Shown here: piece after piece, positions 8,062 to 16,720 of the stretch | Layout: every line of letters begins with the position of its first letter | How positions within the stretch are numbered: position 1 is the stretch's first letter | Assembly: GCA_019746975.1 (NCBI GenBank) | Contig: JAIERK010000230.1 | Span: 1-41,535, forward strand | DNA length: 41,535 bases | Source of the DNA: Candidatus Obscuribacterales bacterium | GTDB taxonomy: Bacteria; Cyanobacteriota; Vampirovibrionia; Obscuribacterales; Obscuribacteraceae | Reading direction: 5' to 3' | Made by a program: the position numbers and the translations under genes | The notes under the pieces: model-generated | Told to the model about the DNA's origin: nothing | Databases searched by the model: none | The model's input: only the letters and a program-made list of their open reading frames with translations

Positions 8062-8691
8062 CTGAAGATTGTCGCCATCAGCGATACGCATAATCATCAA
8101 GTCGACCTTCCGGAAGGAGACTTGCTTATTGTAGCTGGAGACTTGACCGGCACCGGGACGCTTTCGCAAGTCGCGAAGTTCAACGACTATCTGGTGAGTC
8201 AGGCGCACAAGTTCACCTATCGACCGATCGTAATTGCAGGCAATCACGATTTTTTATTCGAAACCGACAAAAGCGTCGCGATTCAACAACTTTCTGCAGC
8301 GGACTATATTGAAGATCAGCTTGTCACCGTGAATGGTGTCAAAATTTTTGGAAGCCCGTGGACTCCAACCTTTTTCGATTGGGCGTTTATGAAAGATCGA
8401 GGTGAGCCGATCAGACATTACTGGAACGCGATCCCAGAGGGACTGGATCTACTCGTTACGCATGGGCCGCCGTGGGGGATCCTCGATTTTTGCGGCGACC
8501 ATGTCGGCTGTGCGGACCTTTTGACGATCGTAACCGAAGAGTTAAAGACGCCACCAAAATATCATATCTTCGGACATATTCACGAAGGCTACGGAAAGCA
8601 CATCACGGACAAGACGACATTCCTGAATGTGGCAATCTGCAACGAGCGATACAAGCCGGTCCACCCGGTCACGGTCTTCGAGATTGCCTAG
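8062..8691 (+). CDS. MPPED/UPF0046-type calcineurin-like metallophosphoesterase, CTG start
   Basis: The 209-residue product is a two-metal phosphoesterase of the MPPED/UPF0046 group. The metal-binding motifs are in order: ISDTHNH, AGDLTGTG, IAGNHDF, VTHGPPWG and FGHIHEGYG. The family signature FGSPWTP and the IPEG(L/I)DLLVTHGPP segment are also present. These enzymes hydrolyse phosphodiesters such as 2',3'-cyclic nucleotides in vitro; the natural substrate is often unknown. The family begins with (M)KIVAISDTH. Here that position is a CTG directly after a TAG in frame and five bases after AGGAGG, so initiation at CTG is the simplest reading. The next in-frame ordinary start (TTG at 8122) would delete the first metal ligands. 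A sequencing error or point mutation of ATG is the alternative. Confidence 0.88.
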   Translation: MKIVAISDTHNHQVDLPEGDLLIVAGDLTGTGTLSQVAKFNDYLVSQAHKFTYRPIVIAGNHDFLFETDKSVAIQQLSAADYIEDQLVTVNGVKIFGSPWTPTFFDWAFMKDRGEPIRHYWNAIPEGLDLLVTHGPPWGILDFCGDHVGCADLLTIVTEELKTPPKYHIFGHIHEGYGKHITDKTTFLNVAICNERYKPVHPVTVFEIA

Positions 8692-8706
8692 CCAATCGAG
8701 GGTCGG

Positions 8707-9426
8707 TCACATGGTCGAATCGGCTACTTTTCGCAGTACATAGATATTCCAGAACGACTTGTCTAATTCCTGGTACCAATGATAAGGCTCTTCCCCGGTC
8801 GCTATCGGTTGATGTCTTTCTAGAATTTTCAATCCTGACTTATCGAAGACTGACTCGAAATCAGAATGGAACCAAACATAATCGAGCAGTGTAATATTCT
8901 TTTCGCGAATGAACAGCTTCACCTGTCCTCCGCTTCGGAGACCGTCTTCCGGTTCTGTGATTACGAAGGAAGACCACTCGCCACTACCAATAGCACCATC
9001 CCTGGTGACTACTACGACAACTCCAGAGCGCTTGAGTACACGACTTATTTCAGAAAATATCTCGTTCATCAATGCGATACCAGGAATTTCCTCAGCAACG
9101 CAACTTTGAAATACTAAATCGAACGTGGCATCATCAAACGGCAAACTCGAGCTGTGTAGCTGTTCGTAACGTCCATCTGGATCACGGCTGCGCGCCTGCT
9201 GAAGCATATCAAGACTCATATCAGCACCTGTCACGGTGTAACCTAGACTTTGGAGGAAGCGGGAAGATCTTCCCGCACCGCAGCCATGATCAAGAGTCAC
9301 CAGGCCTTGAGTGTATGTTTCCAAAAGAGAAGGTATGTCCCTGAAAGCGAGATAGTATGTATTCTCAAGGCCCAATTCTGAATAGTTGCTCGCGAAACGC
9401 CCATAGTCATGCGATTTTTTGCTCAC
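8707..9426 (-). CDS. Class I SAM-dependent methyltransferase
   Basis: The 239-residue product shows the Rossmann-fold SAM-binding motif LDHGCGAGRSSRFLQ, an acidic residue closing strand 2 (GADMS), and then DDATFDLVFQSCV as motif II/post-II, typical of the Methyltransf_11/25 group. The start is GTG at 9426 with GGAG nine bases upstream. It begins 21 bases after the RNase Z stop on the same strand, so the two probably form an operon. Substrate cannot be told from sequence. The C-terminal part (HWYQELDKSFWNIYVLRK) does not match an rRNA, tRNA or ubiquinone methyltransferase that I know. The gene converges with the metallophosphoesterase gene across 15 bases. Confidence 0.85.
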   Translation of the reverse strand: MSKKSHDYGRFASNYSELGLENTYYLAFRDIPSLLETYTQGLVTLDHGCGAGRSSRFLQSLGYTVTGADMSLDMLQQARSRDPDGRYEQLHSSSLPFDDATFDLVFQSCVAEEIPGIALMNEIFSEISRVLKRSGVVVVVTRDGAIGSGEWSSFVITEPEDGLRSGGQVKLFIREKNITLLDYVWFHSDFESVFDKSGLKILERHQPIATGEEPYHWYQELDKSFWNIYVLRKVADSTM

Positions 9427-9447
9427 AGTAATGTTCTCCGAAGCCCC

Positions 9448-10377
9448 TTATACTAACTTGCTTCGAGCGATCTTCACCCTGGTTAGGTCGTCAGCGATAC
9501 ATACATTCGGAAAGATCGAGCCGGCCTCTTGAATGAACTCCTGAGTCGATGTGTACCGAGGCGAGAAATGTGTCAGGGCAAGTTGTTCGACTTTGCCTTC
9601 CAAAGCCATCTTCGCCGCTTGCTCGGCAGTCATGTGAAAGTGATCGTGTGCTTCGACCTCCTCACTCTTCAAGTAAGTCGATTCCGATACCAACAGCGAT
9701 GCTTCATGCGCCAGGAGGCTGGCACCATTACAAGGTCGAGTATCCATGGTCAATGCCACCGACTGCCCTTTTCTGACGACGCTGACGTCCTCTAACTTAA
9801 TTTTCTCGCCTGCGACTTCGACTTCTCCGTCTCGATTGAGCTGGCCGACGATAGGACCTGCTAATCCTCTTTCAGAAAGCAACTCTGGAATCAGCGTTCT
9901 TCCATCGTCTTCCTGAAGTCTGTAGCCAATACAATCGGCACTGTGCTCGAGCGGCGCGGCGAACAAACTCACTGGACCTTGCTTGAACAAATTAATCGGA
10001 TTGGCACTATTTGTCTTTATGGGTCGCGGCACAATCGTGGCCGCGTCATGAAAAATCGAGGCGTTGCGCAGCCTGTCGAAAAAGACCTGTCCGCTCGAGG
10101 GGAAAAAGACTTCCACCGCATGTGGTGCGTTATCGAGCGATAGGCGCTGTATCACTCCCGGTAACCCGAGACAGTGATCACCATGAAAGTGAGTGATTGC
10201 AATATGTGTTATGCGCCTGGCGCTAATCCCCGCAAGCGTCATCTGTCTCTGGGTCCCCTCGCCCGGATCGAAGAGAATCCCGAGTTCGTCCCAGAAAAGA
10301 AACATGGCGTTGTGGTTGCGGGTTCTCGTCGGTACCTGACTGCTGGTACCGAGAAAGACCATCTCTCGTGTTGACAT
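9448..10377 (-). CDS. rnz: Ribonuclease Z (tRNA 3' processing endonuclease)
   Basis: The 309-residue product has the metallo-beta-lactamase motif HFHGDH at 63-68 (ITHFHGDHCLGLPG). The family's N-terminal start (VFLGTSSQVPTRTRN, LFDPGEGTQRQM) is followed by later metal ligands in HSAD, TMDTRP and HDHFHMTAEQAA, and by LTHFSPRY near the end. Length and motif order match short-form bacterial RNase Z (about 300 to 310 residues). It cleaves the 3' trailer of tRNA precursors in the cytoplasm. The start is ATG at 10377; no clear ribosome site is visible. A methyltransferase gene follows closely. About 209 bases before it hold no recognisable gene. Confidence 0.95.
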   Translation of the reverse strand: MSTREMVFLGTSSQVPTRTRNHNAMFLFWDELGILFDPGEGTQRQMTLAGISARRITHIAITHFHGDHCLGLPGVIQRLSLDNAPHAVEVFFPSSGQVFFDRLRNASIFHDAATIVPRPIKTNSANPINLFKQGPVSLFAAPLEHSADCIGYRLQEDDGRTLIPELLSERGLAGPIVGQLNRDGEVEVAGEKIKLEDVSVVRKGQSVALTMDTRPCNGASLLAHEASLLVSESTYLKSEEVEAHDHFHMTAEQAAKMALEGKVEQLALTHFSPRYTSTQEFIQEAGSIFPNVCIADDLTRVKIARSKLV

Positions 10378-10586
10378 CGTGGATACAAGTTAAGGAGTCT
10401 AAGGCAAGAGTATACCGTCTGCGCCAGCGCCTTTCCAATAGCGCGTTTACACTTTCGGGCTGGACATGAAGAAATCCGATTCTTCTTGCGATACAAGCGA
10501 CTCGAAAGGCACGCCAGTGTTTACCAATTGTACCGTCAGAGACGACGGTCCCTAAACTTCATGCTTCCGAAGACGACACTTGGCGT

Positions 10587-11207
10587 TTACACCCGTGGTC
10601 TCGGCATGTCGAAAATTGAGTCCACTTTGCAATATGCACTTCCGGAGAGCCTCCCAATTGGTTGCAGAGAACGAACATCAATGGAATCGTCGTGCCAGAC
10701 GGCATCGTCTATGTGTATGCAAACGATCTCACCCAGAACAATGTTTGATCTCGGCAACTCAATTCGCTGAAAGAGTTTACACTCCATCGAAACCTTTGCT
10801 TCTGCCACTCGCGGAGGCTTAACCTTCGTGCTCTGGGCTGGTGTCAGCCCGGTCGCTTCGAATTCGCTGACGCCAGGTTCGTACTCGCCGCTGGAGCTAT
10901 TCATCCTGTCTGCAAGGTCGAAACTAACTACATTGATGACAAACTGCTCCGTGTCTATGATGTTGGCGAGCGTGTCTTTGGGTACGACTGTCGGCTGACC
11001 CGCCGAGTCCTTTCGTGTCTTCATGCCAATACCCAAGCCTACAATTGGAGGCTCGGCCGAAAACACATTGAAGAAAGAAAACGGTGCTAAGTTAAGCGTC
11101 TCATTCAAACTCTGGCTGGACACCCACGCAATCGGTCTTGGCACCACACAACCCAGGAGAACTTTGTAAATGTCGTGAGACGTCTCGTCAGTGCAATCGA
11201 TGATCAT
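10587..11207 (-). CDS. Flavin reductase-like FMN-binding protein
   Basis: From ATG at 11207 (GAGGAAAG upstream at good distance) the product is 206 residues. It has the flavin-reductase-like split-barrel signature: YKVLLGCVVPRPIAWVSSQ, NLAPFSFFNVFSAEPPIVGLGIG, KDTLANI, EFVINVVS and, later, GEIVCIHIDDAVW. The PRPIAWV and NLAPFSFFN patterns are those of the flavoredoxin/FlrA-type group (flavin_Reduct family), which bind FMN. Such proteins either reduce FMN with NAD(P)H or act as FMN-dependent electron carriers. A longer in-frame start at 11258 would add 17 residues but lacks a ribosome site. The gene lies 38 bases downstream of a small hypothetical gene. Confidence 0.88.
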   Translation of the reverse strand: MIIDCTDETSHDIYKVLLGCVVPRPIAWVSSQSLNETLNLAPFSFFNVFSAEPPIVGLGIGMKTRKDSAGQPTVVPKDTLANIIDTEQFVINVVSFDLADRMNSSSGEYEPGVSEFEATGLTPAQSTKVKPPRVAEAKVSMECKLFQRIELPRSNIVLGEIVCIHIDDAVWHDDSIDVRSLQPIGRLSGSAYCKVDSIFDMPRPRV

Positions 11208-11245
11208 TAGTCTTTCCTCACGGGACAACGCTGCGCGAAAGAATT

Positions 11246-11707
11246 TTAGCAGACACACTGAAAAGTCTCGTCCTTCAGGTCGAGGATGTAACGTGTGGCT
11301 GCCTTATACCCAAGCGTCAGCCTGGGTTGCGATGGATGTATTTTATTGCTTGATGGACGGTGCGGGCGGTCGAGGAGAACGTCAACGCTTCTTCGTGTTG
11401 ATCTAGCCTTGACCTCGGGAGTCTCATTCATCAGAATCGGCACTTCGGTAGCCGACTTCAATGGTTGTATAGCATCTCTGACAACAACCTTTGCGGGCTT
11501 TGCCGATTCTCGCTTGGGCGCAAATGGAACTGCGGTGACGACTTTCACCCGGCTAACAGCGGTAGGTACGGAATCGGGCTTGGGTAGTCGGTCGTGGACG
11601 GACGCTTCGACACCGGAACTTCCTGTCAGAGTTGAGTAGACTGAAACAACAAGGCATGTGGCGATACGCACAGCATGGCGCCGGCCCGTGTGAGGTGTGA
11701 TATGCAT
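11246..11707 (-). CDS. Possible small exported basic protein, unknown
   Basis: The 153-residue frame begins MHITPHTGRRHAVRIATCLVVSVYS and continues to a plausible cleavage near GVEAS, consistent with a signal peptide. The rest is rich in Lys, Arg, Pro, Val and Ser with no recognised domain. The opposite strand carries a 114-codon open frame over the same bases, so coding is not certain. The minus frame is preferred because of its signal-like N-terminus and its position before the flavin-reductase gene in the same direction. The ribosome site is weak. Confidence 0.4.
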   Translation of the reverse strand: MHITPHTGRRHAVRIATCLVVSVYSTLTGSSGVEASVHDRLPKPDSVPTAVSRVKVVTAVPFAPKRESAKPAKVVVRDAIQPLKSATEVPILMNETPEVKARSTRRSVDVLLDRPHRPSSNKIHPSQPRLTLGYKAATRYILDLKDETFQCVC

Positions 11708-11792
11708 TTCAAACTCACTGAGGTGTCACGCATCACGAGACGGCTCGACTGGAGTTTGGTTCCAGGAAACTTTTTTCAACTCGGTCTCAGGG

Positions 11793-12545
11793 TTACTTCT
11801 GACCGAGAAACACTGATGTCGTGTAGTGCAGCGTCACAAGTCCATCCGACTCGAACGACTTGAACAAGTCAATCAATCCATCACGCAGAGCATCAGCCGC
11901 AGTACCATCGCGGGGAGCGTATGATGCTGAAAACGCTCTACCTATCAATTGATCGAGATTCATAGTTTGATCGTTGTCGAAAATTGTTTGCGAAGCTTGT
12001 TTGAACAACTTGCACTCCAAAAGAGGTATACCGGCGCTACCTCGCTTCATCTCTATGGAAGCAGTCTCGGGTAGCAGACGGAATAGGTCTCCATAGCCTC
12101 GCGTGAAATTATCCGACTCATTGCGCTCGTTCCACATCAAAACAACAAAGCCATGGGGCTTCAGAATTCGGTAGAATTCAGCCAGAGCGGCATCAGGATT
12201 GAACCAGTGGAAGGCTTGAGCGGAGAGCACTGCATCAACACTATCGTCCACAATACCGGTACTCTCCGCGGTACCGTCCCTGTACTCGGGTCGAGTTCCG
12301 ACTTCATTGGCCAGTGCCTCTGCCTGCCGTCTCATGTCGGCATTAGGCTCGATTCCTATCAAACGAACGGCTCGCTCTGCAAACAGTCTTGTCGAAATAC
12401 CGGTTCCGCATCCTACATCCACGATAAGTGAAGAAGGCGAGAGGTTACAAGAAGTCAGAATAAAATCAATCGCTTCCTTCGGGTAGCTCGGACGAGATGC
12501 CGCATACAGGTCGGCAAGACCCGAAAATCGCTCAGTCGGTTTCAT
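11793..12545 (-). CDS. Class I SAM-dependent methyltransferase (Methyltransf_11 type)
   Basis: The 250-residue product starts with the common FSGLADLYAASRPSYP segment. SAM motif I is VDVGCGTGISTRLFAE, motif II ends IGIEPN, and DAVLSAQAFHWFNPDAALAEFYRILKPHG is the post-motif segment of this large family. The whole pattern resembles small-molecule or trans-aconitate-like methyltransferases; the substrate is not predictable. The ATG at 12545 has GGGGAG about ten bases upstream. It lies 83 bases after hisD on the same strand, so it could be the last gene of the his transcript, but no terminator or promoter between them was identified to decide this. Confidence 0.87.
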   Translation of the reverse strand: MKPTERFSGLADLYAASRPSYPKEAIDFILTSCNLSPSSLIVDVGCGTGISTRLFAERAVRLIGIEPNADMRRQAEALANEVGTRPEYRDGTAESTGIVDDSVDAVLSAQAFHWFNPDAALAEFYRILKPHGFVVLMWNERNESDNFTRGYGDLFRLLPETASIEMKRGSAGIPLLECKLFKQASQTIFDNDQTMNLDQLIGRAFSASYAPRDGTAADALRDGLIDLFKSFESDGLVTLHYTTSVFLGQK

Positions 12546-12628
12546 CCGAATCTATCTCCCCTTCACGAAGCATTCGTATGATACAACGAAATCAAAACAT
12601 TGATATCTGTTGAACAATAGGGCTTGAT

Positions 12629-13999
12629 TCAGCAAACTTTCAAACCTGCTCGAATAGACGCTGCGGCGCCATGTGCCGTTAGACCTTCAATACTGGCAAA
12701 GGCGGCCGTCTCTGAGGCCAAGCCAGGCGCCTGCTTGGATACATTTATCCAGGACTGGGGTCTTAAAAAGGTCAATGGTGACAAGCATCCTTGAAAGCGA
12801 GCAGCTCTATTGGTCGGAAGCGTGTGATTGGGCCCGGCCATGTAGTCTCCAAATGCTACTGTGCACCCATAACCCTTGAACAGTGCACCGTAGTTGGTTA
12901 ACGATGATTCCAGTATTTCCGGATTCGAAACAGACAAAAGCAAGTGCTCAGGAGCGATCAAATCAGATAAATTGCAGCAATCAACAAGTGTGTCAAGGAC
13001 AAAAATTGCGCTGTTCTTCAACGACTCCTCTAGAAATTCTGGGAGAGAGAGTTCCTCTACTTTTCGCGCGACGTTCTCAACAACCTTTTCGGCAATCGAC
13101 AAGCTAGTCGTGATCAAATAGGCACGCGATTCAGGATCGTGCTCGGCTTGAGATAGAAGATCAAGGCTCAACCATTCTGGATCGGCGCCATCATCCGCAA
13201 TGACGCAAATCTCGCTTGGACCGGCGAGCATATCAATACCCACTTCCCCTTGAACCTGACGCTTTGCTTCAGTGACATAGGCATTACCAGGTCCCACTAT
13301 CATATCAACGGGTCGGATCGTCTCTGTTCCGTATGCCAGCGCTGCGATTCCTTGAGCGCCGCCAATCTCATAGAATTCACTGACACCAGAAATGGTACCA
13401 GCAAAAATTATTTCCTTTTCTAACCGAGGGGAAATCAGGACAATTTCTTTCACTCCAGCAACCTTCGCGGTCATCGCCGTCATCAATGCAGTGGACGGCA
13501 GCGGATACCTTCCGGATGGAACATAGCAGCCAACCCGCTCGACAGGTCTGAAACTCAAACCAGTTGTAAATTCACCACAATCGATTGTAACAGTGCTAAT
13601 ACCATCGACGACCGCTTTTCCGAAGTTAAAGATACGCTGTCCGGCGAGTTCGATGATCGACCTGGAATTTGCCGATAATTGCGCGGATGCACTCTGGGCG
13701 GTGGCATCCTCGCGCCGGAATGGATTCGTCTTTGTGTCAGACGCTTTGTTATCTTCAATTATGCAAGAATACTTTTCGAATCGATCCTTCGAGATATCAC
13801 CTAGCTTTGATGCGATATCGAGAAGACCTTCATCGCCTCGAGCCTTGACGGCCCCTAGAATGCGAGCTACCGAACGGCTGAGTTCATCAGCCTTGGAGGG
13901 TGCTTCTGCTAGTCCTTCGCCGCAATCGAAGAAAGTGCGTCCTGTACGGAAGAGCTCGATCATTTCCTTGGCATCATTGCCTTCGATAATGCGGATCAT
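12629..13999 (-). CDS. hisD: Histidinol dehydrogenase
   Basis: The 456-residue product catalyses the last two oxidations, L-histidinol to L-histidine, with two NAD+ and a Zn2+ ion. Motifs include VGCYVPSGRYPLPSTALMTA, GGAQGIAALAYGTE, VGPGNAYVTEAKR, AGPSEICVIAD, LLSQAEHDPES, the catalytic Glu-His pair in APEHLLL, and GPNHTLPT. Usual length is 425 to 440, so the N-terminal region is slightly long (a loop around residues 80-115). The start codon overlaps the hisA-I-E stop by four bases (ATGA), showing translational coupling. It is the last his gene of the operon. Confidence 0.97.
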   Translation of the reverse strand: MIRIIEGNDAKEMIELFRTGRTFFDCGEGLAEAPSKADELSRSVARILGAVKARGDEGLLDIASKLGDISKDRFEKYSCIIEDNKASDTKTNPFRREDATAQSASAQLSANSRSIIELAGQRIFNFGKAVVDGISTVTIDCGEFTTGLSFRPVERVGCYVPSGRYPLPSTALMTAMTAKVAGVKEIVLISPRLEKEIIFAGTISGVSEFYEIGGAQGIAALAYGTETIRPVDMIVGPGNAYVTEAKRQVQGEVGIDMLAGPSEICVIADDGADPEWLSLDLLSQAEHDPESRAYLITTSLSIAEKVVENVARKVEELSLPEFLEESLKNSAIFVLDTLVDCCNLSDLIAPEHLLLSVSNPEILESSLTNYGALFKGYGCTVAFGDYMAGPNHTLPTNRAARFQGCLSPLTFLRPQSWINVSKQAPGLASETAAFASIEGLTAHGAAASIRAGLKVC

Positions 14000-15237
14000 C
14001 TGTTGCGTCCTCCAAGTTCTGCTTCAATTTCACGCCAGGTCACACCCTCGGAGTTTGCCAGGACTGACACGAAGTAGAGCAGGTCGGCAATCTCCCACTT
14101 CAGATTTTCTCTCGAGGAAAAGGATACGACCTCATAGGCCTCCTCCATGATTTTCTTCGAAAGTAATTGTCGGTCTTGAATAAGTGATTGCGTGTACGAG
14201 TTACTATTTAAATTCTTAGAATCTCGCTTACGCTTATCGATAACTTCGAAGAGTCGCTCCATATCGAATCTTCTTGAACCTGATGGATCGAAACACGAGT
14301 AGGTGTTTTTGTGGCAGGCTTTACCAGTCTGCGATACGACGAATCTAATGCTGTCGAGGTCACAGTCTGCACGGCATGACAAAAGTTGTTGCACATTACC
14401 GGAGGTCTCGCCCTTCCTCCACAACTCCTGCCTCGATCGGCTGTAATAGACGCCCTGTCCACTAGAGAGCGCTTCCCGCAAGGATTCACGAGAACTATAT
14501 GCTTGCATCAAGAGCATACCGAACTGATCGATAACTACTGTCGGAATAAGACCATTGGCTCCCCAATTGAGAGAATCGCTAATTGCCTCACCTAAGTCGA
14601 TATTGCCTGTGTACAGTGCCATTCCCACCTGAACATCGACGCCAAGCTTGGACAGAGCTGTTGCTTCGCTTCCAGTGGCCACGCCACCAGCAATGGTGAG
14701 CGGCCGTGACACTTTGTCTCTGAGCGCTATGACCGCACTTTGGTCAATACCTTGCATACACCCTTCACCCTGCACGAATGTGCTCAGAAATCCACTGCAA
14801 TACGGAGCAAGGCGTTCTGCACGACCGAACACAGACTCGCCCGTGTCCGACGTCCACCCGTTGTCCACGACCTTTCCGTCGATCTGGTCGAGTGCCACCA
14901 TTACACGTTCGCTCGGCAACTGCGACAGAAGCTCCGGCTCGGCGGCTGTTCCTATAATCACTTGCTTAGCCCCGGCACGAAGAAGAGCTCGGGCTGTGGC
15001 GACGTCACGGACACCGCCACCGGCCCTGATATCGGCAACCTGGCACAAATCCATGATGAGCTGTTTGTTATCGCCCTGTCCAAGGGCACTATCGAGATCG
15101 ATTACGGCAACTTCGCCGTACCGATTGAACTCTTTCGCCAGCTCCATCGGAGAGGTGTCGCTGGTCAGGACAAGCTTCTTGCCCTGCCTGAGTTGGACAG
15201 CTTTGCCGCCCATTATGTCAATGCTTGGAATAATCAT
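13996..15237 (-). CDS. hisA-hisIE: HisA-HisI-HisE trifunctional fusion
   Basis: One 413-residue frame holds three enzymes. Residues 1 to about 222 are HisA (ProFAR isomerase, TIM barrel: IPSIDIMGGKAVQL with D7, DIRAGGGVRD, TIAGGV). Residues about 226-320 are HisI (phosphoribosyl-AMP cyclohydrolase: YYSRSRQELWRKGETSGN, SCRADCDLDS with zinc cysteines). Residues about 326-408 are HisE (phosphoribosyl-ATP pyrophosphatase: EEAYEVV, WEIADLLYF). It would therefore do steps 2, 3 and 4. HisI-HisE fusions are common; joining HisA in front is unusual. The HisA loop that normally reads T-D-I-x-x-D-G-T here reads STFVQGEGCMQGID, closer to the eukaryotic HIS6 style, so its catalytic set is divergent. Four-base overlaps join it to hisF and to hisD. 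Confidence 0.93.
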   Translation of the reverse strand: MIIPSIDIMGGKAVQLRQGKKLVLTSDTSPMELAKEFNRYGEVAVIDLDSALGQGDNKQLIMDLCQVADIRAGGGVRDVATARALLRAGAKQVIIGTAAEPELLSQLPSERVMVALDQIDGKVVDNGWTSDTGESVFGRAERLAPYCSGFLSTFVQGEGCMQGIDQSAVIALRDKVSRPLTIAGGVATGSEATALSKLGVDVQVGMALYTGNIDLGEAISDSLNWGANGLIPTVVIDQFGMLLMQAYSSRESLREALSSGQGVYYSRSRQELWRKGETSGNVQQLLSCRADCDLDSIRFVVSQTGKACHKNTYSCFDPSGSRRFDMERLFEVIDKRKRDSKNLNSNSYTQSLIQDRQLLSKKIMEEAYEVVSFSSRENLKWEIADLLYFVSVLANSEGVTWREIEAELGGRNR

Positions 15238-16064
15238 ATTCTGACCTTGACTCCGTTACTGGTTAAGACCTCTTTGACATCGCCTACGGTGTATTCGCCG
15301 AAGTGAAATATGCTGGCAGCCAGTGCCGCGTCGGCGCCTCCACTAGAGAAAACGTCGAGAAAACAGGCGGGGCTGCTTGCACCACCGGACGCAATGATGG
15401 GCACTGGGAGTTCCGCAAAGGCACGTGTCAGCGGCAGGTCAAATCCCGACCTTGTGCCGTCCAGGTCCCAGGAGGTCAGGAGAATCTCACCTGCACCAAG
15501 CTCCACACACTCTCTGGCCCAATCCAGTGCGTCTCTCCCAGAATCATCTCTTCCCCCTCGGATAAGAACATTCCAGCCTTCCGACCCAGCGTTGAGTCGT
15601 GCATCGATCGCCACCACACAGCATTGAGAGCCAAAACTTTCAGCGACATCGCGCACCAGTTCTGGATTGACAACAGCGGCAGTATTCATAGACACCTTAT
15701 CCGCACCTGCAGCAAGCAAGGCCTCCACATCGCGGACATTAGTTATGCCTCCACCTACGGTGAGCGGAATGCTAAGCTGCCGTGCGACCTCCTTTACCAG
15801 AGTCAATGTCGTTGCCCGTCCCTCTACCGATGCGGTGATATCCAGAAGCATTATCTCGTCGGCGCCTTGAAGCTCATAAGCGAGACTCTGCTCCACCGGA
15901 TCACCTGCCTCGATCAGTCCTTGAAACTTGACCCCCTTTACAGTACGACCGTTCTTCACGTCCAGACAGGGGATTATCCTCTTGCACAGCCCGGCTCCGA
16001 TCTCCTGCGAGTTGTATCCGAAATTCATCGGCTCAGTAGATTTGGGTAGAAATCCTGTTCTCAT
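15234..16064 (-). CDS. hisF: Imidazole glycerol phosphate synthase, cyclase subunit
   Basis: The 276-residue TIM-barrel product uses ammonia from HisH to convert PRFAR into imidazole glycerol phosphate and AICAR. Visible motifs are LCKRIIPCLDVKNGRTVKG with catalytic D35, DEIMLLDITAS, TVGGGI, DKVSMNTAAV, VAIDAR with catalytic D154, LLTSWDLDGTRSGFD, and IIASGGASSP. The N-terminus carries about 24 residues more than the usual family start. The ATG at 16064 has GGGGAG nine bases upstream, so the extension is probably translated. The stop overlaps the start of hisA-I-E by four bases, and hisH ends only two bases upstream. Confidence 0.96.
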   Translation of the reverse strand: MRTGFLPKSTEPMNFGYNSQEIGAGLCKRIIPCLDVKNGRTVKGVKFQGLIEAGDPVEQSLAYELQGADEIMLLDITASVEGRATTLTLVKEVARQLSIPLTVGGGITNVRDVEALLAAGADKVSMNTAAVVNPELVRDVAESFGSQCCVVAIDARLNAGSEGWNVLIRGGRDDSGRDALDWARECVELGAGEILLTSWDLDGTRSGFDLPLTRAFAELPVPIIASGGASSPACFLDVFSSGGADAALAASIFHFGEYTVGDVKEVLTSNGVKVRI

Positions 16065-16066
16065 AC

Positions 16067-16720
16067 TTAGTTGCTCCCCAACTTCGCATTTGATTCATCC
16101 AACCATTGTTTGAGCAGACCCATTCCAAACGTGCCGCTTTTCTCAGGGTGGAATTGGAATCCAGTAACATTGCCACGCTTTACGGCAACGCAAATCTTCT
16201 GGAAGTACTCTGACTCGTAGAGCACTACCTCTGGTTGCAAAGGTTCGGCCACATAGGAATTGACAAAATAGGCATAGCCCGAACACCAGCTTTCATCGAG
16301 TGAGGTTACCGAGTTCCATCCAATTTGAGGGACTTTCCCTTTCTTGAGCCTGACCACGGCTCCGGGTAGTACCGCCAGACCTGATACGTCAGGAGACTCT
16401 TCGCTACACTCAAAAAGTACCTGGAGTCCGACGCAAATTCCAAGAAATGGAACTCCGTCCGCAATCAGTTGCTTGATTCTGGTATCCATCCCGGAGCTAA
16501 CCAGATTACCCATTACCTTTCCGAACGCGCCGACTCCAGGCAGGATAACAGGAACGTTGCCTGTCGGAGCGCACGTAGCGTTGACAAGTCGGATGTCGTA
16601 CTCCAGACGCTCCAAGGCTCGACAAACGCTCCCTACATTGCCGCCGGCCGTGTCGATAACCTCGACCTGCTTCAATGTGAGGGATGTCGCTCCTACTCTT
16701 TGAGTCATCTCAGTTTTCAT
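16067..16720 (-). CDS. hisH: Imidazole glycerol phosphate synthase, glutaminase subunit
   Basis: The 217-residue class I glutamine amidotransferase supplies ammonia to HisF. The catalytic triad is clear: C96 in FLGICVGLQVLF, and H191 and E193 in FQFHPEKSG. The oxyanion segment LPGVGAFG is also present. The ATG at 16720 lies inside the end of hisB (11-base overlap) and has AAGGGG seven bases upstream; a second ATG at 16708 is less well placed. Longer in-frame readings into hisB are artefacts. It is translated directly before hisF, as expected for a 1:1 complex. Confidence 0.95.
   Translation of the reverse strand: MKTEMTQRVGATSLTLKQVEVIDTAGGNVGSVCRALERLEYDIRLVNATCAPTGNVPVILPGVGAFGKVMGNLVSSGMDTRIKQLIADGVPFLGICVGLQVLFECSEESPDVSGLAVLPGAVVRLKKGKVPQIGWNSVTSLDESWCSGYAYFVNSYVAEPLQPEVVLYESEYFQKICVAVKRGNVTGFQFHPEKSGTFGMGLLKQWLDESNAKLGSN

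Noticed and set aside
14648..15306. Long plus-strand frames opposite hisA-I-E
   Set aside because: They are antisense to a clear multi-domain enzyme and have no ribosome site or family match.
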